Shown: positions 43,749 to 51,781 of the stretch, one piece after another | How positions within the stretch are numbered: the stretch's first letter is position 1 | How the letters are laid out: the number at the start of each line of letters is the position of its first letter | Source: a bacterium | GTDB lineage: Bacteria > Zixibacteria > MSB-5A5 > GN15 > FEB-12 | DNA length: 55,965 nucleotides | NCBI GenBank assembly: GCA_030605565.1 | Contig: JAUWIB010000006.1 | Location: forward strand, 1-55,965 | Direction: 5' to 3' | Program-made: the position numbers and the translations under genes | The notes under the pieces: generated by a model | The model's input: the letters and a program-made list of their open reading frames with translations, nothing else | What the model was told of the DNA's origin: nothing | Database searches by the model: none

Positions 43749-44966
43749 ATGCTGACGTTCAAGATCGCATTGAGAAACAGTTTTCGCCAGAAACGGCGGA
43801 CGACACTGACCGTGCTGACAATGCTTGGCGGCTTTGCCCTGGCGTCGATCTCAATCGCCTGGTCCGATGGCAGCTACGCCTACGTCATCGACATGTTCAC
43901 ACGGAATCAGATGGGACATATCCAACTCCATCGGGCAGGCTATCTCGACCGTCCGTCGCTTTACAAGACCGTGGATGACTACAAAACTCTCGGCCCTGCT
44001 CTCGAAACGGTTGAGCGCGTGCAAGACTGGGCGCCCCGACTGTACTCCAGCGGGTTGGCCTCGGTGGGGGAGAAAAGTTCCGGCGTGAGAATCATCGGTG
44101 TCGACCCGGAGCGTGAAACCGCTACTACCCGCTTCGACAAGAAAGTGACCGAAGGTCGCAGCTTCTCACTGGCGCCGTCACAGGAGGCACTGTTGGGTAC
44201 AGGTCTCGCGAAAACGTTGAAAGCGAAAGTCGGTGATGAAGTAGTAATCGTGTCGCAGGGGGCCGACGGATCCATTGCCAACGATCTCTACCGGATCGTC
44301 GGGCTGGTCTCCAGCGGTGATGCCTTCGGTGACCGCACTGCGCTCTATCTGCATCTGACCGACGCTCAGGAGTTGCTTGTGCTTGAGAACCGGGTGCATG
44401 AAATAGCCGTGGTTGTGGACGGGCTTGATGACCTCGATGAAGTAGCGGCAGCGATACAAACAACCATCCAACAGCCGGAGGTAGAGGCAGCTACCTGGCA
44501 GGAGTTTGCCAGATCGTTCTACGTGGCGATGCGGGCGGACCAACAGGGGAGTTGGATCATGTTGTTTGTGATTATCCTGGTGGTAGCAGTCGGAGTTCTC
44601 AACACCGTGCTGATGACCGTGCTGGAACGCAGACGCGAATACGGGGTGCTTCGCGCTATCGGTACCGGACCGGGACAGGTTTTCAGAATGGTGGTGATGG
44701 AAGTAGTGATTATGGCGGTGGTCAGCATGATCCTTGGGAGCGTCGTCGCGTACATCGTCAACTACCAACTCTCAATCGAGGGCATCGCATTGCCGACAGC
44801 GTTCACGTACGGCGGCGTCACTTTTGATCGTCTGTACACTATCATCAATGCTCGGAGCTTCTACATACCCGCCGTCTGTATCATCCTGACGGCGGTCGTC
44901 GCTTCGTTGGTGCCGGCTCAAATGGCGGCCAGGGTAGCGCCGGCCAGGGCAATGCGGACTCATTAG
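43749..44966 (+). CDS. FtsX/LolC-type ABC permease, first of two
   Basis: 405 residues from ATG 43749 (TTG 43743 is the alternative). MacB/FtsX layout: first helix after FKIALRNSFRQKRRTTLTVLTML, a large periplasmic domain (about 45-265), and three helices at the end (IMLFVIILVVAVGVLNTVLMTVLERRREYGVLRAIGT; VVSMILGSVVAYIVNY; AVCIILTAVVASLVPA). Family members move lipoproteins or other amphiphiles from the inner membrane. Followed after 11 bases by its partner. Confidence 0.88.
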   Translation: MLTFKIALRNSFRQKRRTTLTVLTMLGGFALASISIAWSDGSYAYVIDMFTRNQMGHIQLHRAGYLDRPSLYKTVDDYKTLGPALETVERVQDWAPRLYSSGLASVGEKSSGVRIIGVDPERETATTRFDKKVTEGRSFSLAPSQEALLGTGLAKTLKAKVGDEVVIVSQGADGSIANDLYRIVGLVSSGDAFGDRTALYLHLTDAQELLVLENRVHEIAVVVDGLDDLDEVAAAIQTTIQQPEVEAATWQEFARSFYVAMRADQQGSWIMLFVIILVVAVGVLNTVLMTVLERRREYGVLRAIGTGPGQVFRMVVMEVVIMAVVSMILGSVVAYIVNYQLSIEGIALPTAFTYGGVTFDRLYTIINARSFYIPAVCIILTAVVASLVPAQMAARVAPARAMRTH

Positions 44967-44977
44967 GAGGCGGCTGG

Positions 44978-46204
44978 ATGCGACTCTACATGAAATTAGC
45001 CTGGCGAAACATCTTTCGCAACAAGCGGCGCACCTTCATTGCCGGTAGCGCCATCGGGATCGGCCTGGCCTCGCTGATATTCGTCGATGCGATCGTCCTC
45101 GGTATGGAAGAGAACATGATCCACTCGGCCACCGCATCGTTTCTGGGTGAAGGCCAGATCCATCGCGACGGATTCCGCACTACCTTTGATGTTGAAAGCA
45201 CGATCATCGGGTCGGAGAAGGTCACAGCCAAACTCGAGGCCCAGCCGGTAGTGGAGTATTTCGCTCCCCGGCTTCTGAGTTTCGCCATGATTTCATCACC
45301 GGCCAATGTCAGCGGCGTCACTATAGTTGGGATAGACCCCGACCGCGAGCGAGAGATATCCCAGATTGATGAAGCTGTTATCGAAGGAACCTATCTTGAT
45401 ACGAACAGCGCGCGCAGCATCGTTATCGGTGATAAGCTGGCCGATCTCATGGAGGTAGAGTTGGGTGATCGCGTGGTTTTGACGGCATCACACGCGCACG
45501 GCGGTGAACTGTCGCAGGAGATGTTCCGCGTGTCGGGTATCTTTCATATGGCTGTTGACGGGATGGACAAAGGGATGGTGTTCATATCGCTTGGGAAGGC
45601 GCAACAGATGCTGAATCTGGCCGGAGAGGTCCATGAGATCGCCCTCAAGTTCAACAACGCTGAAATTGGCCACAACGAGCAGGCCTCGTTCTGGACGACC
45701 TATTCGACCGACGGCAACGAGGCGGTGGGATGGGCGACCCTGATGCCCCAGATGAAGGCAGCTCTGGATTTCGGTCAGTTCAGCACTCTCATTGTCGGCT
45801 TGATCCTGTTTGCCGTCGTGTCGTTAGGGATCATAAACACTCTTTTTATGTCGCTGTATGAGCGGATGTTCGAGTTCGGGGTCATGCGCGCTGTCGGTAC
45901 GCAACCGTTCGCCATGGGACGGTTGATCGTTTTCGAGGCGGGTGCGCTGGCCGCCGTAAGTTGCGTGCTTGGGATCATCCTCGGCCTGGTTGTCACCTAC
46001 GTTTTCACCCGGATCGGAATTGACTATACCGGCATCGAATACGTGGGCGTAACTTTTCGCGAACTGCTCTACCCGGTGATGCAACTCAAGCAGTACGTAC
46101 TCTATCCGGTGGCCGTGTTCCTGTTGACAATGGTAGTCGGACTGTACCCGGCATCTTACGCAGCCCGTATGAACGCCGCCAAAGCCATGCGACGCAGTTT
46201 TTGA
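44978..46204 (+). CDS. FtsX/LolC-type ABC permease, second of two
   Basis: 408 residues; AGGAGG seven bases before ATG 44978. Same layout as its neighbour (LAWRNIFRNKRRTFIAGSAIGIGLASL; TLIVGLILFAVVSLGIINTLFMSLYERMFEFGVMRAVGT; final helix AVFLLTMVVGLYPASYAARM). The two are homologous but clearly diverged, so a LolC/LolE-like heterodimer is likely. Confidence 0.88.
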   Translation: MRLYMKLAWRNIFRNKRRTFIAGSAIGIGLASLIFVDAIVLGMEENMIHSATASFLGEGQIHRDGFRTTFDVESTIIGSEKVTAKLEAQPVVEYFAPRLLSFAMISSPANVSGVTIVGIDPDREREISQIDEAVIEGTYLDTNSARSIVIGDKLADLMEVELGDRVVLTASHAHGGELSQEMFRVSGIFHMAVDGMDKGMVFISLGKAQQMLNLAGEVHEIALKFNNAEIGHNEQASFWTTYSTDGNEAVGWATLMPQMKAALDFGQFSTLIVGLILFAVVSLGIINTLFMSLYERMFEFGVMRAVGTQPFAMGRLIVFEAGALAAVSCVLGIILGLVVTYVFTRIGIDYTGIEYVGVTFRELLYPVMQLKQYVLYPVAVFLLTMVVGLYPASYAARMNAAKAMRRSF

Positions 46205-46215
46205 AGAGGTACGAT

Positions 46216-46920
46216 ATGAATGCAGACAACGACCATAAGGTCATCATTGCCGAGGGTGTCACCAAGGAGTATTCCGACAACGGGCTGCCGGTAATGGCGC
46301 TACGCGGGATCGACCTGACGATTGAGCAAGGTGAGTTCGCCGCTATCGTGGGACCGTCGGGCTCCGGCAAAACCACCTTCCTGAATGTCGTCTCCGGTTT
46401 GGACAGTATCACCGAGGGCTCCGTCCGACTTGACGGTAAGTTGCTATCCACAATGAGCGGAAGGGAACTCTCGGATTACCGACGCGACAGAATCGGATTC
46501 ATTTTTCAGGCGTACAACCTGATCCCGGTGCTCACCGTCGAGGAGAACGTTGAGTACATCATGCTGCTCCAGGGTATTGACAAGAAAGAACGGCACCGAC
46601 GTGTGCGCGATCTTCTGGCGCAGTTGGGACTCGATGGTATGGCCGACCGTCTGCCATCGCGTCTGTCCGGTGGCCAACAACAGCGCGTGGCCGTAGCGCG
46701 GGCGATTGTGTCCCGACCGGCGCTGGTGCTGGCCGACGAGCCCACGGCCAATCTCGACTCGAAGACAGCGCTCGACCTGATCGACATGATGCGACGACTC
46801 AACGAAGAGAGCGGCGTGACGTTCGTCTTCTCCACGCATGACAGTATGATCATGGCTCGTGCCCGGCGTTTGATCGTGCTGAAGGACGGTCGGATAGACC
46901 GTGATGAGGCGCAGGCATGA
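46216..46920 (+). CDS. ABC transporter ATP-binding protein (LolD/MacB type)
   Basis: 234 residues from ATG 46216 with GAGG six bases upstream. Walker A GPSGSGKTT, LSGGQQQRVAVARAI signature, Walker B LVLADEPTANLD, switch His in FSTHD. LolD-type spacing (FIFQAYNLIPVLTVEENVEY). Powers the two permeases just upstream; overlaps the barrel gene by 4 bases. Confidence 0.92.
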   Translation: MNADNDHKVIIAEGVTKEYSDNGLPVMALRGIDLTIEQGEFAAIVGPSGSGKTTFLNVVSGLDSITEGSVRLDGKLLSTMSGRELSDYRRDRIGFIFQAYNLIPVLTVEENVEYIMLLQGIDKKERHRRVRDLLAQLGLDGMADRLPSRLSGGQQQRVAVARAIVSRPALVLADEPTANLDSKTALDLIDMMRRLNEESGVTFVFSTHDSMIMARARRLIVLKDGRIDRDEAQA

Positions 46921-48185
46921 TCGGACTGCCACGGCGACGAACCATCGGATTCGTCCTGATGCCCCTGCTTCTCGCAGCGAATTCTGTGGCGGTGGACGTC
47001 AACGGTTACTACAAGAACTTCGTGGCGGTCTATGATCTGCCGACATACTCGCTTGTTGGTTTCGATTTCGATACTCCCCCAATGGGTCAGGTCACCAGTC
47101 GTCTGCGACTCAACGGACACATGCGCCTCGGCGGGGACGCCTCGTTCAGTGTCGCCTGGGACATCGTCCCACGCATTCAGGACAGGATGTTGTGGGAAAA
47201 CAATCTCCTGTACAGCGGGACTGAGGGTTCCGCATATCGTGCCTTCGATTTTGACCGCCGCATCTATCCGGAGCCTGATGACTCAGTGGCTAGTTTTGGG
47301 CTGTTTCATAATCTGGATCGGGCACTGCTTTCGATCAGCGCTCGTGATTTCGACCTGTATCTCGGCCGCCAGGCAATTGCCTGGGGTTCCGCGCGAGCCG
47401 TCAACCCGACTGACGTGATTGCACCCTACGCCTACACCGAACTCGATACCGAGGACCGCGTCGGGGTCGACGGCGTGCGGCTGCGGGTGCCACTCGGGTT
47501 CATGGGAGAGATCGACGCCGGGTACTTGTTTGGTGATGATTTCGAGTTCGAGCAAAGCGCGTTCTTTCTCCGGGGGAAGACATACCATTGGCGAACCGAC
47601 CTGTCGGCTATGGTGGTCGGGTTTCGCGAGAACCTGATGGTCGGTGTCGATTTGGCACGGGCGGTCGGAGGGGCCGGAGTGTGGCTGGAAGCCGGTTATG
47701 TTTTCGATCACGCTCTGGATGGCCGGTGTTCCTGCAACAGAGATGATTACCTGCGGTTGTCGGTCGGCCTGGATTACAGTCTCACCGGGAGGGTCTACGG
47801 TTTCGTCGAGTACCACTTCAACGAGCCGGGCGGCGATGCCGAGGAATACTTCTCCACACTCACCGGCACAGCGTACCGTGACGGCGGCGTCTACCTGATG
47901 GGACGGCACTATATGATTCCAGGTTTCTCATGGCAGATCACACCACTAATCTCCGGGGGTGGCGAATTGTTGGTGAACCTTGGTGATCCATCGGCCCTCC
48001 TCGCGCCAAGGGTCGAATACAATCTGGCCGAGGACATCTACCTGTCCGCCGGCGCCTTTGTTGGGATCGGACGAAAACCCGCACTTGAACCCGGCGAGTC
48101 GTTCACATTCGAAAACCTGCGGCTCCGCTCCGAGTTTGGATCCTATCCCAACATCTACCACACTTCGTTCCGAGTGTATTTCTAA
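46917..48185 (+). CDS. Outer-membrane beta-barrel protein of the export cassette
   Basis: 422 residues with a signal peptide (IGFVLMPLLLAANSVAV), then alternating amphipathic strands (DVNGYYKNFVAVYDL, SRLRLNGHMRLGGDASFSVAWDI, DYSLTGRVYGFVEYHF) and a C-terminal aromatic (HTSFRVYF), as outer-membrane barrels have. DUF1302-like by general look, not certain. ATGA overlap with the ATPase gene shows it belongs to the ABC operon, so it may be the outer-membrane acceptor or exit. Its stop codon is the start of a repeat block. Confidence 0.8.
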   Translation: MIGLPRRRTIGFVLMPLLLAANSVAVDVNGYYKNFVAVYDLPTYSLVGFDFDTPPMGQVTSRLRLNGHMRLGGDASFSVAWDIVPRIQDRMLWENNLLYSGTEGSAYRAFDFDRRIYPEPDDSVASFGLFHNLDRALLSISARDFDLYLGRQAIAWGSARAVNPTDVIAPYAYTELDTEDRVGVDGVRLRVPLGFMGEIDAGYLFGDDFEFEQSAFFLRGKTYHWRTDLSAMVVGFRENLMVGVDLARAVGGAGVWLEAGYVFDHALDGRCSCNRDDYLRLSVGLDYSLTGRVYGFVEYHFNEPGGDAEEYFSTLTGTAYRDGGVYLMGRHYMIPGFSWQITPLISGGGELLVNLGDPSALLAPRVEYNLAEDIYLSAGAFVGIGRKPALEPGESFTFENLRLRSEFGSYPNIYHTSFRVYF

Positions 48186-48576
48186 TAGCCTGTTGAGAAA
48201 CTTGGAACAAGAGACAGAAAAGCAGTCTCCTTGTGTTGCAAGTCATTCCCGCGCAGGGAACCATCCAAGAACCCATGATCTGTTTGTGGGCGGCAGACGT
48301 CCTCGTCTGCCCCTGCATCCACGTGGCGCACGAGGGCGTACACCACGCACAATAACCACCACCTGATAGTTTTTGTAGGGCAGGATCCTTGCGATCTTGC
48401 CAGTCTGTCACCCCGGCGAAAGCCGGGGTCCAGTCTTCCTCCGCGACATGAAAGACTGGATACTGGCTTTCGCCAGTATGACGATAGGAGAGAAGATGGA
48501 TGCCCGCCTTCGCGGGCATGACAAATGGGGTAGGTTCCAGGCATGACGAAGCGCTTTTTCAACAACCTGCTATTAA
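48183..48576. repeat. Composite repeat block with inverted ends
   Basis: Begins TAATAGCCTGTTGAGAAAC (overlapping the barrel gene's stop) and ends with the near reverse complement TTTTTCAACAACCTGCTATT. Inside: REP-like units at 48242-48266 (decayed), 48407-48433 (GTCACCCCGGCGAAAGCCGG), 48458-48482 and 48498-48523 (inverted orientation), a GGCAGACG hairpin (48292-48311) and a GTAGGGCAGGATC hairpin (48375-48401). No gene. Confidence 0.7.
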
Positions 48577-48620
48577 CGCCGGCAAAGCAGAGTCAGGCTT
48601 CCTGCAGTCCTGGCACCGAT

Positions 48621-48665
48621 GTCGAAACCCCTCCTACGGCGGACTTTCAGCACAGGGGTTTCGAC
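48621..48665. repeat. Perfect 12-base inverted repeat
   Basis: GTCGAAACCCCT (48621-48632) and AGGGGTTTCGAC (48654-48665) with a 21-base spacer. TGTCGAAACCCC also occurs at about 35564-35575. Confidence 0.7.
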
Positions 48666-48754
48666 CTACAAGAACTGTCTTGGTTCTGCGCACAGTATCA
48701 AACAGTCTTTTGTGGGGCTGTTACCCATGTGCCCGGTTCATACCCGTAAGTGTG

Positions 48755-48815
48755 CGCGGTGGATGTCCTCGTCTACCGCGAGTCTTTTGTAGGGCGGGAT
48801 CCCTGCGATCCCGCC
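48755..48815. repeat. Two hairpin repeats at the DUF3078 gene end
   Basis: 48755-48780: CGCGGTGGA...TCTACCGCG with TGTCCTCG between, a member of the GGCAGA family with a changed stem. 48789-48815: GTAG then GGCGGGATC-CCTGC-GATCCCGCC, a perfect member of the GTAGGGC family. Both lie just after the stop of the minus-strand DUF3078 gene and may serve as its 3' end. Confidence 0.7.
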
Positions 48816-48822
48816 AGAGTAT

Positions 48823-49728
48823 CTAAATCATCTTGAAAACAAAACCAATGCCCAGCGTTTCTTTGAAGCGTCCTTTCTTGCTGACTTCCTTATCGTACAG
48901 AAGCTGCGTATAGAAATTCACGGTGATGATGTTACTGATGGAGGCGCTGATAATGTTCTCCCAGTTGATATCGATTGCTTTCCAGTCGTCCTCGAAAGGT
49001 GTACCCTTCACCTTGTCCTTCTCCGAGAAGATGAACGCCTTGTACACGGTCAGTTTGCCGGTGTAATGGAGCTTTTCACTCAACGCAATAACCACATCGG
49101 TGACTGACTCCAGACCGCCATCGGTCAGGGTCGAATCCTCCAGCGTAAGAACCAGACTGTCGATTATCACGCTCTTCATCGTCTGCCGTAGCGCCAAACC
49201 GAGACGGCTGGTGACATGGTCGTTTTCACGCTCATAGAACTTGCGAGCAACACCTGCCGACTCAGTCAGCCGCAGAGGGGAAAAGAAACGCTTCTTCGCA
49301 TCCACCGAAGCATCGACGAACTGTGTTTCCAATCTGAACGCCGCGTACGGATCGACGAACTTGTGCAATGTGACACGCCCGACATTCTCCCAATCGATCA
49401 GGTCGGTTGATTTCTTGGGTTTGCTCCAGTTTTTCGTTTCGGCGTCCTGAATGATCGTCTGCCCGAACGACAGCTTCAAAGTCGAGCGAAGATCAAACCA
49501 CTCTTTAAGTTGCTTTTCAGCGCTGCTGTTGAGGTTGCTAACCCAGTTGACCGAACCGGCCTCACCACCTACCCAGGAATCGGAGTACGACGTCTGAGTG
49601 GTTGTGGCATCGATGATCAATGATTTCTTCCAACCAGTATGACTACTGTCGGCATTGGCCAGGGCCACCGGCGCGAGGGCCAGTGCCGTCAATATCGTAA
49701 CTCCGACAATGATTGCCGTCCTGTGCAT
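48823..49728 (-). CDS. DUF3078-type outer-membrane protein
   Basis: 301 residues; AGGAGG five bases before ATG 49728. Signal peptide (AIIVGVTILTALALAPVALA). Then beta-strand-rich sequence with VNWVSNLNSSAEKQLKEWFDLRSTLKLSFGQT and VGRVTLHKFVDPYAAFRLETQF, which fits DUF3078 proteins of FCB bacteria, ending in FVFKMI. Probably an outer-membrane barrel. Ten bases separate it from the MscS gene upstream, so the two are likely one operon. Confidence 0.75.
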   Translation of the reverse strand: MHRTAIIVGVTILTALALAPVALANADSSHTGWKKSLIIDATTTQTSYSDSWVGGEAGSVNWVSNLNSSAEKQLKEWFDLRSTLKLSFGQTIIQDAETKNWSKPKKSTDLIDWENVGRVTLHKFVDPYAAFRLETQFVDASVDAKKRFFSPLRLTESAGVARKFYERENDHVTSRLGLALRQTMKSVIIDSLVLTLEDSTLTDGGLESVTDVVIALSEKLHYTGKLTVYKAFIFSEKDKVKGTPFEDDWKAIDINWENIISASISNIITVNFYTQLLYDKEVSKKGRFKETLGIGFVFKMI

Positions 49729-49738
49729 CTCTGCCTCC

Positions 49739-50554
49739 TTAGCTTGCTGCTATCTGGTGCATGTGAACATCCTGCTGCGGGAACGGTATAGAGATACCTT
49801 CCTGATCAAAGGTCAGCTTCACGTTTTCGGTGAAATCGAAATAGACCGCCCAGTAATCATCAGTCTTCACCCACGGTCTAACGGCGAAATTGACCGAGCT
49901 GTCGGCCAGTTCCAACACTCCGATCGTCGGCGCCGGGTCCTTCAGGATTCGGCTGTCCTCGGCTGTCAGCTTCTCCAGTATCTGTTTTGCCCCTTGCAGG
50001 TCATCGCCGTAGCCGATGCCGAACACCATGTCAACCCGGCGCTGGTCCTTGGCCGAATAGTTGACGATATTGTCGCCGGTGATTTTGCTGTTGGGTATGA
50101 TGACCTTCTTGTTATCGGGTGTCCTGAGGACGGTGCTGAAAATGTGAATTTCCTCAACCACGCCACTCAGTCCGCCCGCTTCCACGAAGTCCCCCAGCGA
50201 GAACGGCCGAAAGATCACCAGCATGACTCCGGAAGCAAAATTGGCCAGCGATCCTTGTAAGGCGAAACCGACGGCCAGGCCGGCCGCACCGATGACGGCT
50301 ATAAACGATGTTGTCTCGAATCCTAACTTGCCAAGAGCCGCGATAAAGACAAACACGAGAAGCGCAATCTTTGTCAGACTGGTGACGAATTTCGTCAGGG
50401 TTTCGTCAACTCTGCTACGCAGCATGAGCCGACGAATGATACCGGCTATGATGCCGACGCCGATACGACCGAGTACGAGAATGGCGATTGCGCCGACTAC
50501 ACGCGTTCCATACAGAGCAACATACTCGTACAACACGCTGGTCCAGTTCTCCAT
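49739..50554 (-). CDS. mscS: MscS-type small mechanosensitive channel
   Basis: 271 residues, the typical short form. GGAGG before ATG 50554. Three N-terminal helices; the pore helix is FIAVIGAAGLAVGFALQGSLANFASGVMLVIF, with the Gly/Ala pattern of TM3; then the MscS beta domain (GDFVEAGGLSGVVEEIHIFSTVLRTPDNKKVIIPNS) and the C-terminal alpha/beta part. Releases solutes on hypo-osmotic shock. Confidence 0.92.
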   Translation of the reverse strand: MENWTSVLYEYVALYGTRVVGAIAILVLGRIGVGIIAGIIRRLMLRSRVDETLTKFVTSLTKIALLVFVFIAALGKLGFETTSFIAVIGAAGLAVGFALQGSLANFASGVMLVIFRPFSLGDFVEAGGLSGVVEEIHIFSTVLRTPDNKKVIIPNSKITGDNIVNYSAKDQRRVDMVFGIGYGDDLQGAKQILEKLTAEDSRILKDPAPTIGVLELADSSVNFAVRPWVKTDDYWAVYFDFTENVKLTFDQEGISIPFPQQDVHMHQIAAS

Positions 50555-50872
50555 GACTTCCTCCGTTAATTAAAGAGTGTCGAATTATCCAGGGCTGTTG
50601 TCTGTCTCTTCGTTGGTCTGCCTGCTCTCAAGTCGATTAACATCACACCGGCCCCGTGTGTTCCCGCGGACCTGCTGTGATTGCAAATGCTGTCTTCAAT
50701 GTGCTTGGCGCGTGCGACCGCCCTACGAACACGGTATATGCCATTCAGTGCCGGGTCCCTTAACAATATAAATATGTGCCCGGCCCTGCTTGATTTCACA
50801 AGTCGGTGTGCATACTTTGGGGACACACTGTTGATCGCTTTTCAAGCGTAGCGCGACGGCTGGAAACCACAG
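50555..50872. other. Divergent promoter region
   Basis: 318 bases between the mscS and DUF523 genes, which point away from each other. AT-rich words (TATAAATAT at about 50767; TTAATTAA at 50568) suggest promoters but no full -35/-10 pair is convincing. No gene seen. Confidence 0.35.
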
Positions 50873-51613
50873 GTGACAGACATAGAAACAGACGAAATCA
50901 ACACAACTTTGGCTGTCGGTGTCAGTTCCTGTTTGCTGGGGAAACGGGTGCGCTTTGACGGCGGGCACAAGCACGACCGCTATATCGCCGAGGTGCTTGG
51001 AAAGGTCTTTACCTTTGTGCCGATCTGTCCTGAGGTCGAAACCGGCATGGGCGTGCCGCGCGAGACAATCGATCTGCACGGGACAGTAGAAGCACCGCAC
51101 TTGGTGGGTAACGAGACCGGCGCCGACCGTACAACTATGATGAACCGGTACGTTGCCCGGCGAGTACAGCAGCGTGATCTTGCGCGCACCTGCGGCTTCA
51201 TATTGAAATCGCAATCCCCTACGTGCGGACTGGAGAAGGTCCGGTTATACGGCTCCTCGGGACGTATTTCCTATCGTGCGACTGGGCTGTTTGCGATGGC
51301 TCTCAGCCGACGATATCCATCCCTGCCTCTGATAGAAGAACGGTCATTGTGCGATACCGACACTCGCGATAACTTCATCACACGCGTGTACGCATACGGA
51401 CGGTTGCGTCAATTGTGGTGTGGCAAGATCAGTTTCGCCCGGCTCGTCGAGTTCCATGAGCGCGAACGATATATGCTCATGACCCACAGCAGCCAGCGAT
51501 GTCAGATCCTTGACGAGTTGTTACTGACCGCCGACAAGCGCCGTCCGGCTATCGTGCGTGACCAGTATGCGACCATGTTCATGCAGGCGCTGAAACGGGT
51601 TCATTCTTCGTAG
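50873..51613 (+). CDS. DUF523 (TudS-like) protein with a shortened DUF1722 domain
   Basis: 246 residues. The DUF523 part (about 15-155) has VSSCLLGKRVRFDGGHK, CPEVETGMGVPRE and SPTCGLEKVRLY, with the three Cys (SSC, CPE, PTCG) that bind an Fe-S cluster in the 2-thiouracil desulfidase family. The C-terminal DUF1722 domain begins normally (FHERERYMLMTHSSQRCQILDELL) but stops after ~50 residues, about half its usual size. Possibly a truncation. The start is GTG 50873. Confidence 0.8.
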   Translation: MTDIETDEINTTLAVGVSSCLLGKRVRFDGGHKHDRYIAEVLGKVFTFVPICPEVETGMGVPRETIDLHGTVEAPHLVGNETGADRTTMMNRYVARRVQQRDLARTCGFILKSQSPTCGLEKVRLYGSSGRISYRATGLFAMALSRRYPSLPLIEERSLCDTDTRDNFITRVYAYGRLRQLWCGKISFARLVEFHERERYMLMTHSSQRCQILDELLLTADKRRPAIVRDQYATMFMQALKRVHSS

Positions 51614-51781
51614 ACAGGTGACATCGGCTTCTTTGTAGCTGCGAATTGTCAATTCGGATATTGCTTTGCTCATCGTTTTGTTTGCCGCCAGGCGCTATGT
51701 CGTTCCCGCGCAGGCGGGAATCCATCCGAAGGCCCGATCCCTGTGATCACGCCGATAAGGCAGCATCGCAGGGATGCTGCC
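51614..51781. repeat. REP-like and GTAGGGC repeats between convergent genes
   Basis: 51699-51724: GTCGTTCCCGCG-CAGGCGGGAATCC, a REP-like unit. 51731-51753: a decayed GTAGGGC hairpin (GGCCCGATCCCTGTGATCACGCC). 51759-51785 (minus strand): GTAGGGCAGCATC-CCTGC-GATGCTGCC; its GTAG supplies the stop codon of the next gene. No gene in this stretch. Confidence 0.7.
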
